Shown: piece by piece, positions 7,560 to 16,021 of the stretch | Layout of the letters: every line of letters starts with the position of its first letter | Position numbering within the stretch: position 1 is the first letter of the stretch | Assembly (NCBI GenBank): GCA_017744415.1 | Contig: JAGIBJ010000056.1 | Span: forward strand, 1-54,211 | Origin: Solirubrobacteraceae bacterium | GTDB lineage: Bacteria; Actinomycetota; Thermoleophilia; Solirubrobacterales; Solirubrobacteraceae | DNA length: 54,211 bases | Reading direction: 5' to 3' | Made by a program: the position numbers and the translations under genes | The notes under the pieces: model-generated | Told to the model about the DNA's origin: nothing | Seen by the model: only the letters and a program-made list of their open reading frames with translations | Databases searched by the model: none

Positions 7560-9182
7560 CTACCCCGGAGTGTTGGCGCGCGAACGCTCATTCGTCGCCG
7601 TGCTCTTGCCGGTGCTCCCGGCTCCCTCGGCCGGGGAGTCGGGCGCGCTCTGTCCCTTGCCTGCCGAAGCATCTGCCTGCGACGCCGCCTGCGACGACTC
7701 GGTCGACCCGGTCGTGCCGCTCTGGCCGCCCGAGGCTCCTGCGGCGCCCGAGGGAGCCGCGTCGCGCTTGGGCGGGGTCGACGGCTTCGCTTTCGGGGCC
7801 GCCGACGATCGGTCGGTGCCGGTGGCATGCGAGCCCTGCGGCGTCTGAGATCCCGCGGTGCGCTTCTGCGACGACTTCGAACGCCCGCTCGACTTGGCGG
7901 CGCCCTTCGCCGCCTCGCCCGGGGACTTGCCGTTCGACGCGCCCTTCGCGCGCGCTGCGGCGCTCGTTGCGCGACCGGGGGCCTGCTCATCTGCGATCGT
8001 CGGATTGTCTGCCCGCGCCTCCGCGCCGCGCGCCGCCTTCTCTGGCGTCGTGGCATTGACGGCCCGGCTTGTAGATCGTGCGCGCCCTTTCTCGCCCGCT
8101 GGGGTCGTCGCGGTGCCCGAACGCGTCGTCGCGGGGGCGCTGCCCGGCGAGGTCACGTTGGCTGGCGCGGGGGCCGACGTCCGCGCCGCGGGGGCCGGAG
8201 CCTGCGACTGCGTCTGATCGCGGATCGCGACCCCACCTCCGGCGGCGATCCCGCCAGCGGCGAGGAGCACGGCTGCTTTGAGCCCGATGCTCGTCGCGAC
8301 GGTCGAGGCTGCGGCGCCCGTGCTCGCGCTGAGGCCCATGCCGCCGCCGGTCGCCACGGCCCCGGCCGTCCCTGCCGTGGACGCGGCGGGGGTGCCGCCG
8401 AGCACTTGGGCGAGCAGTCCGGCGCCGGCCACCGCCGGCACGGCCGGCGCGAGCAGCGCCAGCTGTCGCGGCCGCTCGTCGAGGGCGGCGAGGAATGCCG
8501 TGCAAGCGGCGCAGTCGCGCACGTGCGCCCGCACTTTGCGTGCCCGGAGGCTGCGGCCGTCGTGGTCGGAGAGCGTCCGCTGGATCTCGTCGCAGCTCAT
8601 GGAGCGTCCGGCCTCGCAGTCGAGGAGTGCCTTGCGCGCCTCGAAGATCGTCTGCTTGACGGCGCCGGTGCTGCATCCGAGGACCGCGGCGATCTCCTCG
8701 TGGCCCAGCCCGCTGAATTCGCGCAGGACGAGCGCCGCGCGCTGGCGCTCGGCGAGATCCTCGAGGTCGGCCTGCAGGCGCGCAAGTGCCGCGCGGTCGT
8801 CGACGCGCTGATGCAGCTGGTCCGTCGCGGGCTCATCCGCGGCCCCCAGAGGAGCGGTTTCGCGGCGGCGCCGCAGCATCGAGATCGCCTCGTTGTGCGC
8901 CACGCGGAACAGCCAGGGGCGCAGGTCGCCAGAGACGGTCCCGTCGCGCATCGCGGCGAGCGCCTTCAACATGGTCGTCTGCAGCGCGTCCTGGGCGTCC
9001 GCGTCGTGGCGCAGGATCGACCGGCAGTAGCCGTAGATCGCCTGGTGATGGCGGTCGTACTGCTGCGTGAAGGCGCGCTCGACCGCTCCCTCGTCGGCCG
9101 GGCGTCGCAGATGGAGCCGGAGCGTGCTGCTGTGCAAAGCGGTGCGGATGCCGGGTTGAGGCACGTCCCATACATCGACCAC
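7560..9182 (-). CDS. ECF sigma factor fused to zinc-binding anti-sigma-like domain, membrane segment and long low-complexity tail
   Basis: 540 residues from GTG 9182. Sigma region 2 lies at about 41-106 (YDRHHQAIYGYCRS, DAQDALQTTMLKAL, RPWLFRVAHNEAISMLRRRR). Region 4 lies at about 138-187 (LAERQRAALVLREFSGLGHEEIAAVLGC, a helix-turn-helix ending GAVKQTIFEARKALL). A putative zinc-finger stretch follows: Cys197, then His220, Cys224 and Cys227 in AHVRDCAAC, the HxxxCxxC of ZAS anti-sigma factors. A hydrophobic segment sits at about 295-320 (IGLKAAVLLAAGGIAAGGGVAI). The remaining 220 residues are Ala/Ser/Thr/Gly/Lys-rich and probably extracytoplasmic. One polypeptide thus holds activator and tether, resembling ECF groups with C-terminal ZAS plus membrane extensions. 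No separate anti-sigma gene is adjacent. Confidence 0.88.
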   Translation of the reverse strand: MVDVWDVPQPGIRTALHSSTLRLHLRRPADEGAVERAFTQQYDRHHQAIYGYCRSILRHDADAQDALQTTMLKALAAMRDGTVSGDLRPWLFRVAHNEAISMLRRRRETAPLGAADEPATDQLHQRVDDRAALARLQADLEDLAERQRAALVLREFSGLGHEEIAAVLGCSTGAVKQTIFEARKALLDCEAGRSMSCDEIQRTLSDHDGRSLRARKVRAHVRDCAACTAFLAALDERPRQLALLAPAVPAVAGAGLLAQVLGGTPAASTAGTAGAVATGGGMGLSASTGAAASTVATSIGLKAAVLLAAGGIAAGGGVAIRDQTQSQAPAPAARTSAPAPANVTSPGSAPATTRSGTATTPAGEKGRARSTSRAVNATTPEKAARGAEARADNPTIADEQAPGRATSAAARAKGASNGKSPGEAAKGAAKSSGRSKSSQKRTAGSQTPQGSHATGTDRSSAAPKAKPSTPPKRDAAPSGAAGASGGQSGTTGSTESSQAASQADASAGKGQSAPDSPAEGAGSTGKSTATNERSRANTPG

Positions 9183-9204
9183 GCGCGAGCGCGACGAAAG
9201 TTAG

Positions 9205-9216
9205 GGACGATCGTCC
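9205..9216. promoter_or_regulatory. 12-base palindrome upstream of the sigma fusion gene
   Basis: GGACGATCGTCC is a perfect palindrome 23 bases upstream of the GTG start at 9182. It is well placed for an operator or leader element. No binding protein can be named. Confidence 0.3.
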
Positions 9217-9298
9217 GTCCGATCCTACGCGGCGCCGTTCACACCGCTTCCGGTACATTCCACGGACCGGCCGTGGCCCCGAGTGGGCTGCGAGACCC

Positions 9299-9370
9299 GG
9301 GCGCGTAGCTCAGTGGGAGAGCGCTCGCTTCACACGCGAGAGGTCGCAGGTTCGAAACCCGCCGCGCCCA
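9299..9370 (+). tRNA. tRNA-Val(CAC)
   Basis: Full cloverleaf of 72 bases. Acceptor GGGCGCG (9299-9305) pairs with CGCGCCC (9363-9369), with discriminator A. D-stem GCTC/GAGC, anticodon stem CTCGC/GCGAG, loop TTCACAC with anticodon CAC at 9331-9333 (Val, codon GUG), T-loop TTCGAAA. The 3' CCA is not encoded (TCA follows). The T-stem GCAGG/CCCGC has an A-C mismatch at its centre (9348 against 9360). All other stems are perfect, so it is probably functional. Confidence 0.93.
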
Positions 9371-9428
9371 TCAGGTGAACGCCCCGCCATGCGGGGCGTT
9401 CTGCGTTTCATGGGTTGAACGCGTGCGG

Positions 9429-10145
9429 CTAGAACGGGCTCTTGCCGAAGCTCCCGAGCTGCAGGACGGTCATCTTCTGCCAGCTGATGGTGATCGAGTC
9501 GGAGAAGTTGCCGGCCGCGCAGTACACCTTGATCTTGTCGCCCGTCGAGAAGCTGTGGGCGACCTGGAGCGTCATCGTGGTCGACGAGGACACCCGGACG
9601 CCTGCGCTGTAGTCCGCCAGCGCTCCGGCGATGTCGGCGTCAGCGCGGTCGATGTCGCCTGCCGCATCGAGCGTGCAGGTCAGGGAGCCGGCCGCGGGAG
9701 CCGTGAGCCCGACCGTCGCCTTGTAGATCACGAGCGCTGCACCGCTGACGGGCGTGGTGATGTTGGCGATCGTCGTGAACGAGCCCGGCGCCAGGTTCAC
9801 CTCCTGATCGTGGTAAAGCACCGTGGCGCGCGTGGAGCCCGATCCGGTGCCGGCGGGCCCCGCCGGGCCCTGGGGACCGGTCTCGCCCCGCGCGCCAGTG
9901 CCGCCCGCCGGGCCCTGCGGGCCTTGGGGCCCCTGCGCGCCTACCGCCCCGGGGTCGCCCTTCGGCCCAGAGATCGCGACGCCGTCGGCGAGCTTGGACT
10001 TCGTCACCGAGCCGGCTTTGAGCTGGTTCTTGCCGACGGAGTTCTTCGGCAGCGACACGGCCGCGTAGCTCGTGCCGCCGAGGGCCACGAAGAGTGCGAC
10101 GTACCCGACCGCATTCCCCTGGACGTGGGACAGGAAACGGTTCAT
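9429..10145 (-). CDS. Collagen-like repeat protein
   Basis: 238 residues. The N-terminus has a basic start and the membrane/signal-like segment GYVALFVALGGTSYAA, then LPKNSVGKNQLKAGSVTKSK. This arrangement is one I associate with a large surface-protein family of Thermoleophilia. Residues about 60-101 are a Gly-X-Y collagen-type stretch (GPKGDPG, GPQGPQGPAG, GETGPQGPAGPAG) of 14 triplets, with one GTG interruption. The C-terminal 130 residues look beta-rich with two Cys (LTCTLDAAG and VYCAAGN), like the globular head of other bacterial collagens. It is likely exported; a surface or structural role is inferred. It is divergent from the alpha/beta hydrolase gene. Confidence 0.85.
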   Translation of the reverse strand: MNRFLSHVQGNAVGYVALFVALGGTSYAAVSLPKNSVGKNQLKAGSVTKSKLADGVAISGPKGDPGAVGAQGPQGPQGPAGGTGARGETGPQGPAGPAGTGSGSTRATVLYHDQEVNLAPGSFTTIANITTPVSGAALVIYKATVGLTAPAAGSLTCTLDAAGDIDRADADIAGALADYSAGVRVSSSTTMTLQVAHSFSTGDKIKVYCAAGNFSDSITISWQKMTVLQLGSFGKSPF

Positions 10146-10320
10146 CGGCGTAGGGAATCAGCCGCGGAGGGCCGTGACCACCGTGCTCGCCCTGAGTTCG
10201 ACGGTCCGTCAGCGGCGCCGGCCGTCGCCAAGGCCGAGGCGGAGCGATTCTGGGTGGCCGCCGGCAAGTGACCGACCGCGCGCGCCGTGGTGGGTGGCCG
10301 CGCCCATTACGGTCGGGCGT

Positions 10321-11133
10321 ATGTCGAGTGAACGGTTCGAGATCCCGGCAAACGGCGCGGTGCTGGCCGCCGAGCGCTGGGCTGGGCAGGGCGCGCCCGT
10401 CGTCCTGCTCCACGCCGGCGTCGCGGATCGGCGCGTGTGGGAGGGCGTCGCGCTGCTCCTCGATGCACCCGCGATCGCCTACGACCGCCGCGGCTTCGGC
10501 GACACCCCGCCATCCGACGCCGAGTTCACCCACCTCGACGACCTCGCCGCCGTGCTCGATCGCGTCGCCGATGAGCCCGCGTGGCTTGTGGGCAATTCGA
10601 TGGGCGGCGCCCTCGCGATCGATGCGGCGCTCACGTTCCCCGAGCGGCTGGCGGGGCTCGTCCTGATCGCCCCGGCGGTGAGTGGTCAGCCCGAGCCTGA
10701 GCTCGAGGACCTCGACCCGGACTCCGAACGCATCATCCGCGCGCTGATCGAGGCGATGGAGGCCGGCGACGTCGACGCCCAGCTCCGCCAGCACGCCCAC
10801 CTCTGGCTCGACGGCCCCGCCCAGCCGGAACTCCGCGTCGGTGGCGCAGCCCGCACGCTCGCGCTGGCGATGAACGAGGTGATCGTGCGCCACGCGCTGC
10901 CGGAGGACTTCGGCGAGGCCGACGTCGACGCGTGGAGCCGCCTCGAGGAGATCGACCTCCCGGTCACCGTGGTCTGGGGTGACCTCGACGTGCCGTCAGG
11001 CATCGAATCCGCCCAGACCATCGCCGATCGGATCCCCGGCGCGCGCTCGCAGGTGCTTCACGGGCTCGCCCACCTGCCGTCGCTCGAGGACCCCGTCGCC
11101 GTCACCCGGGCAATCCGTGAGGCCATGGCCTGA
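10321..11133 (+). CDS. Alpha/beta hydrolase
   Basis: 270 residues from ATG 10321. A longer in-frame start exists upstream but runs through the promoter region of the divergent collagen-like gene. Signature elements: VVLLHAGVADRRVW (oxyanion strand, HAG instead of HG), YDRRGFGDTPP, nucleophile Ser in LVGNSMGGALAI, Asp in VVWGDLDVPSG and His in GLAHLPSLEDP. A cap of about 60 residues lies between. This is typical of small-molecule hydrolases or esterases of the 3-oxoadipate enol-lactonase type. The specific substrate is unknown. Followed after 36 bases by an NTF2-like gene, possibly co-transcribed. Confidence 0.85.
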   Translation: MSSERFEIPANGAVLAAERWAGQGAPVVLLHAGVADRRVWEGVALLLDAPAIAYDRRGFGDTPPSDAEFTHLDDLAAVLDRVADEPAWLVGNSMGGALAIDAALTFPERLAGLVLIAPAVSGQPEPELEDLDPDSERIIRALIEAMEAGDVDAQLRQHAHLWLDGPAQPELRVGGAARTLALAMNEVIVRHALPEDFGEADVDAWSRLEEIDLPVTVVWGDLDVPSGIESAQTIADRIPGARSQVLHGLAHLPSLEDPVAVTRAIREAMA

Positions 11134-11169
11134 CGCCCCGCCGCCCCCGTCCGTGCGAGGCTTCGCGCC

Positions 11170-11499
11170 ATGGCCGATCACCCCCATCGACTCGACCCGC
11201 CGATCAAGGCCGTGATCGACGCGACCAACGCCGGCAACGGGAAGGCCTTCGCGGCCGCGTTCGCGAACGACGCGACGATCAACGACTGGGGCGAGGTGCA
11301 TGCGGGCCGCAACCAGATCGGCAAATGGGATCGCGAGCACAACTCGGGCACCCGCCCGAAGCTCGAGGTGACCGGCGTGAGCCGCCTCGGCGGGGAGATC
11401 CTCGTGCTCCTCCGCATCACCCGCGGCGAGGAGACCGAGACGGGCACCTGGTCGTTCCGCCTGAGCGGCAAACAGGTCGCCAGCCTCGAAATCGGCTGA
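11170..11499 (+). CDS. NTF2-like/SnoaL-like small protein
   Basis: 109 residues. The helix IKAVIDATNAGNGKAFAAAFANDATINDWG and the strands ending GTWSFRLSGKQVASLEIG fit the cone-shaped NTF2-like fold. The typical W-G/H-G turn is at NDWGEVHAG. Members serve as small ligand-binding proteins or isomerase/hydrolase-like enzymes; no specific activity can be read. It follows the alpha/beta hydrolase by 36 bases and precedes a lipoprotein by 23, so the three may form one transcript. Confidence 0.72.
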   Translation: MADHPHRLDPPIKAVIDATNAGNGKAFAAAFANDATINDWGEVHAGRNQIGKWDREHNSGTRPKLEVTGVSRLGGEILVLLRITRGEETETGTWSFRLSGKQVASLEIG

Positions 11500-11522
11500 C
11501 TCCCGGGGCCGACGAATTCGTC

Positions 11523-12383
11523 ATGCGTCGAACACGTGACGCCCTTGCGGTCGCCCTGCTGCTCTCGCTCGCCGGTTGCGGCGGCGGGAGCGACGCCAGT
11601 CCGGTGAGTACATCCGCGGCGCCGACGGCGCCCGCGACGAGTCCGGCCGCGACGACCCCTCAGGCCGACGCAGCGGGCAAGGCGATCGCGAAGCAACTCG
11701 CGGGCCGCAAGTTCCGCGCGACGGAGGCCGAGGGCCGCACCGTCGTCGGCGAACGCGGGCTCGAGATCGAGTTCAGCGAGGCGTCGCTGTCGGCGTACGC
11801 GGGCTGCAACCACATCGTGGGCGGGTATTACGGGATCGCAGGGGGCCGCTTCGACTGGACCGGCGATGTCTCGGTGACTTCGATGGCATGCGTCCCAGGC
11901 GCCGTGATGGAGCAGGAGGACTGGTTCCAGCGCTTCCTTGGCGATCAGCCGAAAATCACGCTGGAGGGCGGCGAGCTCCTCACGCTCGCCGGCAGCGGAG
12001 TGACCGCCAAGTTCTGGGCTCTCCCACGACCGGAGGACACCCCGAAGCTCGTCGGCACCGATTGGGTGCTGACCTCAATCAGCTCGGGCGGCACGGCTTC
12101 GAGCCTGCCGGCGGGGCTCCAGCCGCCGACGCTGCGGATCGCAGGCTCGGGGGAGGTCGCGCTCTTCACGGGCTGCAACCGCGGTCGCGGTATCGCTGCC
12201 GACCGTGGCGACACCGTCGAGTTCGGCCAGATCTCGACGACTCGCCGAGCGTGCGGCCCGCCCGCCGACACCATCGAGCGGCAGGTGCTCGGCGTCATCG
12301 ACGGAGAGGTCGAGGTCGTCATCACCGGCAAGCAGCTCACGCTCACGAAGGGCCGGGAGGCGCTCGTCTGGACCGCCCGCTGA
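11523..12383 (+). CDS. Lipoprotein with two META domains
   Basis: 286 residues from ATG 11523. Lipobox LSLAGC puts the lipidated Cys at residue 19. A Thr/Ala/Pro linker (about 25-50) follows. Two META/HslJ-like (DUF306) domains come next, at about 56-155 and 172-286. Each has the conserved G-C-N signature: SAYAGCNHIVGGY in the first and ALFTGCNRGRG in the second, with later Cys in VTSMACVPG and STTRRACGPP. META domains occur in HslJ, linked to heat and novobiocin tolerance, and in secreted envelope proteins. The role here is not known. Confidence 0.85.
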   Translation: MRRTRDALAVALLLSLAGCGGGSDASPVSTSAAPTAPATSPAATTPQADAAGKAIAKQLAGRKFRATEAEGRTVVGERGLEIEFSEASLSAYAGCNHIVGGYYGIAGGRFDWTGDVSVTSMACVPGAVMEQEDWFQRFLGDQPKITLEGGELLTLAGSGVTAKFWALPRPEDTPKLVGTDWVLTSISSGGTASSLPAGLQPPTLRIAGSGEVALFTGCNRGRGIAADRGDTVEFGQISTTRRACGPPADTIERQVLGVIDGEVEVVITGKQLTLTKGREALVWTAR

Positions 12384-12422
12384 CGACGGGCGGAGGGGCT
12401 CAGCGAGCCGACGGCCTGGTGC

Positions 12423-13949
12423 TCAGCACGTGCGCGCGGCCTGCGCGGTGGTGCCGGGGCCCACGCGGACGAGCACCTCCGTTGCGCCGGGGCAGCTGGC
12501 GAGCGTGAGGGTGCGGGCACCCGGCGCCGAGGTGACCCGCGCGCCCCTGGCGGAGACGGCGTAGTCGCCCGGGAACACGAACTCGGGCACGGCCACGGTG
12601 GTCTCCGAGCCGTCGGCGAAGCGGGCGCTCGACTGGCCGGGGCGCAGTGTGGAGAAGGTGAAGTCGAAGCGCTTGGTGCTCGGCGTGAATCGGTAGGCCG
12701 TGGGGGTGCCGCTCACGCTGGCTGGATGGATGCGCGCGGAAACCGCGAGGCGGTCCGTCTTCACGTTGTCGCCCGCCGGTGGCTTGGTGATGTCGCGGAT
12801 CAGGCCGTCCTTCGGGCGATCGCGCGACGGATCGGCCGACCAGTAGGCCCACTCCTGCCAGCTGATCATGTGGCGCTCGGCGCTGCGGGCCGTCGCCTCG
12901 AACAGCTCCATGTCGTCCGCGCCCGCCCACTCGGTCATGAGGACGGTCTCGTCGTTGCGGGCGGCCTGCCCGTTGGCGTGATCGAGGACGAGATCCGCCA
13001 TCTGCGAGCAGCTGCGGCGCAGGTTGTAATACATCAGCAGCCCGAGCGCGAGGTTCTCGCCGGTGTTCTGGCAATAGGTGTTGAAGGCGAACCCGGCTCG
13101 CGCGTCGCCCGTCGCGGGGTGGCTCGTCGTGACGCCGAAGTTGAACGTCAGCATCGGCGAGTACCAGACGATCCCAGCCGGATCGACGGCGCGGATCGCC
13201 TTGATCACCGTCGCGTGGAACCGCGCGAGGCGCGTGCGATCCCAGTTGGGGCAGCCGCTCATCTTCTTGAAGCAGACGTACGCCGCCGTGCCCGCGAACG
13301 GCTCGTTCATCAGGTGGTAGCCGAGGAGCTCGGGCTTGCCGCGGAAGCGTGCGGCGACGTGCGCCCACGCCTGGGCGTAGGCATCCTGCAGGCGCCGGCC
13401 ATCGGGGCCGCGCTCGTTGTTCCAGAAGTGATCGTACGCGCGCTGCAGGCCATAGCTGAAGGCGTAGTTGAACGGGAAGCCCATGTGCGTGCGCGGCAGC
13501 CACTTCGCATCACCGAGCACGGTCCAGCTCGGGAAGCCCTGTCCCTGGAACTGCTCGCTGTACATGTCCTGGTGGAAGTTCAGGAGCACCGCGATGCCAC
13601 GGCTCGCGAGGAGGTCGTAGGTGCGCTCGATCGAGTCGAGGTAGGCCTCGTCGTAGTGCCCGGGCTTCGGCTCGATCGCTCCCCACGTCACGCCGAGACG
13701 GACGGTGTTGAAGCCCTGGGCCCGCATGAAGTCGGCGTCGTCAGCGTCGAAGCCGGTCGCCTCGAGCGTGTACGGCGCTCGCTTGTTGACGAGGTTCCAG
13801 CCGTTGAGGATCGCCACGCGGCCTTGGTCGTCGGTGATCCAGCGGCCGGCGCGGCCGTACGCGCCCTGCGCGGCGGCGGCCGGGGCGGTGATCAGGGCAA
13901 GGAGGCAGCAGCCCCACACGGACAGGTGTGCGAGGAGTTTCCGGGACAT
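12423..13949 (-). CDS. Secreted glycoside hydrolase family 5, endoglycoceramidase-like
   Basis: 508 residues. Signal peptide to about residue 27 (VWGCCLLALITAPAAAA). The GH5 TIM barrel spans about 35-400: WNLVNKRAPY, GFNTVRLGVTWGAIEP, FHQDMYSEQF, acid/base Glu216 in GYHLMNEPFAG and nucleophile Glu340 in VLMTEWAG. The HQDxYS and YHLMNEP context matches the endoglycoceramidase branch of GH5 more than cellulases. The last 90 residues (RIHPASVSGTPTAYRFTP onward) form a C-terminal beta-sandwich, also usual in that branch. The expected substrate is a glycolipid or glycosidic bond outside the cell; exact specificity is inferred. It is convergent with the META lipoprotein gene. Confidence 0.85.
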   Translation of the reverse strand: MSRKLLAHLSVWGCCLLALITAPAAAAQGAYGRAGRWITDDQGRVAILNGWNLVNKRAPYTLEATGFDADDADFMRAQGFNTVRLGVTWGAIEPKPGHYDEAYLDSIERTYDLLASRGIAVLLNFHQDMYSEQFQGQGFPSWTVLGDAKWLPRTHMGFPFNYAFSYGLQRAYDHFWNNERGPDGRRLQDAYAQAWAHVAARFRGKPELLGYHLMNEPFAGTAAYVCFKKMSGCPNWDRTRLARFHATVIKAIRAVDPAGIVWYSPMLTFNFGVTTSHPATGDARAGFAFNTYCQNTGENLALGLLMYYNLRRSCSQMADLVLDHANGQAARNDETVLMTEWAGADDMELFEATARSAERHMISWQEWAYWSADPSRDRPKDGLIRDITKPPAGDNVKTDRLAVSARIHPASVSGTPTAYRFTPSTKRFDFTFSTLRPGQSSARFADGSETTVAVPEFVFPGDYAVSARGARVTSAPGARTLTLASCPGATEVLVRVGPGTTAQAARTC

Positions 13950-14103
13950 GGACGGCGTCGATCATGTCACCCGGTAGCGGTGCGTACCACCGAGCTGCGT
14001 TCAACTTGACGGTGCGTCAGCAGATTCCGGTGCGTTGCGGGGACGGCGGCGTTCGAACGAGGTTCTTGGCCAGGCGTTCCGTTGAGTCGCGCGGTGCGGG
14101 GTA

Positions 14104-14781
14104 CTAGGGAAGGCGCCAGTCGATGGGGTCGGCACCCTGCTCGACGAGCAGCGCGTTCGCGCGGCTGAACGGCCGCGATCCGAAGAAGCCGTTGTGCGCG
14201 GAGAGCGGGCTCGGGTGTGCCGATTCGATGCATGGCGCGCCGCCCAGCAGCGGCTTGAGGTTGCGCGCGTTGCGGCCCCAGAGGATCGCGACGAGCGGCC
14301 CACCGCGCTCGGCCAGTGCTCGGATCGCCTGCTCCGTGACGGCCTCCCAGCCCTTTCCTTGGTGGGAGTTCGGCTGGCCGGCCTGGACGGTCAAGGAACG
14401 GTTCAGCAAGAGGACGCCACGATCGGCCCACGGCGACAGGTCGCCGTTCTCGGGGCCAGGGAGGTCGAGGTCGCGCATGTACTCGGTGAAGATGTTCGCG
14501 AGGCTCCGCGGCACCGGGCGCACGTCCGGGGCGACCGAGAACGAGAGGCCGACGGCGTGGCCGGGCGTGGGGTAGGGGTCCTGGCCGACGATCAGCACGC
14601 GGACGGCATCGAGCGGGCGCTCGAACGCGCGCAGCACGTGTGGTCCGGCGGGCAGGAACGGTCGCCCGGCAGCCTGTTCGGCGCGCAGGAACCGGCCGAG
14701 TTCAGCGATCTGGTCCTCGACCGGCGCAAGCGCGCGCGCCCAGCTCGGATCGATCGTCTCGCTCAGCGGGCGCGTCGCCAT
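14104..14781 (-). CDS. ung: Uracil-DNA glycosylase, family 1
   Basis: 225 residues from ATG 14781. An upstream in-frame extension is not family-like. It removes uracil from DNA in base excision repair. The water-activating motif is [19 protein letters not shown] with catalytic Asp68. The uracil-binding Asn127 is in [11 protein letters not shown]. The Leu-intercalation motif [18 protein letters not shown] starts at His189. Length and motif spacing are normal. It lies upstream of the GH5 gene on the same strand with a 154-base gap, and is divergent from an SDR gene. Confidence 0.96.
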   Translation of the reverse strand: MATRPLSETIDPSWARALAPVEDQIAELGRFLRAEQAAGRPFLPAGPHVLRAFERPLDAVRVLIVGQDPYPTPGHAVGLSFSVAPDVRPVPRSLANIFTEYMRDLDLPGPENGDLSPWADRGVLLLNRSLTVQAGQPNSHQGKGWEAVTEQAIRALAERGGPLVAILWGRNARNLKPLLGGAPCIESAHPSPLSAHNGFFGSRPFSRANALLVEQGADPIDWRLP

Positions 14782-14966
14782 GGGCGAGAGGATTCCAGGT
14801 GCGCCGGAGGCTGGCCGATTGCGAGTATGTCGGGGCGCATACCCTTGCCCCAGATTTCCGTACCTCGCGCTCCGGATCGTGTCCATTGCAGGGGTAACGA
14901 TCATTTTCCTGGTGCTTCGTTCAGTCTCGCTCGCGGGTGCGTGCATTGATGCCTAAAATGCCGCGC

Positions 14967-15869
14967 ATGTCCCCTGTCGCCGCCACGGCCCGCAAGGTCG
15001 TACGCCGAGCGTTGCCGCGTCCGCGCGGGGTGCGAGGCGCCGTCGTCGTCACCGGAGCCTCGAGCGGCATCGGCGAGGCCACCGCCCTTCATCTGGCCAG
15101 CCTCGGCTACCGCGTTCTCGCCGGAGTTCGCAGCACCGAAGACTTCGAGCGCCTGCGCAAGGCGGCGCCGGGCATCGAGCCGATCATGCTCGACGTCACC
15201 GACGACAACCAGATCAACTCGCTCGTCGAGCTGATCGATCGCACCGAGCCCGGCGGCCTCCACGGCCTGGTGAACAACGCCGGCGTCGGCGTGATGTCTC
15301 CGATCGAAGCGCTCCAGCGCGAGCAGTGGCAGTGGGTGCTCGGCGTGAACGTCATCGGCATGGCGACGCTCACCACCGCGCTGCTCCCGAGCCTCATCCG
15401 TGGCCGCGGGCGCGTGATCGGCATCGGCAGCGGCGCCGGACGCATGGCCTTCCCGCTCTTCGCGCCCTACGCGACCTCGAAGTTCGCCCTCGAGGCGTTC
15501 ACCGACACGCTGCGCCGCGAGGTCGGTCCGCACGGCGTGAAGGTCGTCAACGTGCAGCCCGGCATCATCGCGACGCCGATGTACGACAAGGGTCTTCCGG
15601 AGGCCTACGCGCTTCGCGACCGTCTCGATCCCACCGTGGCCGAGCGTTACCGGCGCCTGCTCGACTCTGCGCTCGGCTCGGCCGAGGAGGCGACCACCAC
15701 CGGTCGCCCGCCGATCGAGGTGGCCGAGGCCGTCGCGCGAGCGCTCGCCGATCGCTGGCCGAAGACGCGCTACGTCGTGGGCTGGGATGCGCGCACCGCA
15801 GTGATCTGCGCGCGCATCCTCCCGGACCGTGTCGCCGACATGATCATCTCGCGACTCACGCGCGACTAA
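14967..15869 (+). CDS. Short-chain dehydrogenase/reductase
   Basis: About 300 residues. ATG codons at 14949, 14958 and 14967 are all in frame and no Shine-Dalgarno sequence discriminates; the shortest is given. Rossmann motif VVTGASSGIGEA, DVTDDNQI, NNAGVGV, catalytic Ser in GIGSGAGRMA and the YATSK motif (Tyr and Lys) are all intact. The PGIIATPMYDKG segment matches classical SDRs acting on hydrophobic alcohols such as retinol/17-beta-HSD-like reductases. The C-terminal 60 residues are longer than in minimal SDRs. NAD(P)-dependent oxidoreductase; the substrate is unknown. Confidence 0.88.
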   Translation: MSPVAATARKVVRRALPRPRGVRGAVVVTGASSGIGEATALHLASLGYRVLAGVRSTEDFERLRKAAPGIEPIMLDVTDDNQINSLVELIDRTEPGGLHGLVNNAGVGVMSPIEALQREQWQWVLGVNVIGMATLTTALLPSLIRGRGRVIGIGSGAGRMAFPLFAPYATSKFALEAFTDTLRREVGPHGVKVVNVQPGIIATPMYDKGLPEAYALRDRLDPTVAERYRRLLDSALGSAEEATTTGRPPIEVAEAVARALADRWPKTRYVVGWDARTAVICARILPDRVADMIISRLTRD

Positions 15870-16021
15870 GTCCGACGCCCGACGAGATGCGTGAGCCCGT
15901 GGCGCGCTGTCATGGGGCAGATCACCGTGTCCGGTATGGCTTTGGTCGGCGACAGCTGACGACCGCTCAACTACGGTGGTCCTGGCTTCCGCCTCGGGGG
16001 GACGATCGGTACGTTCTCTGT

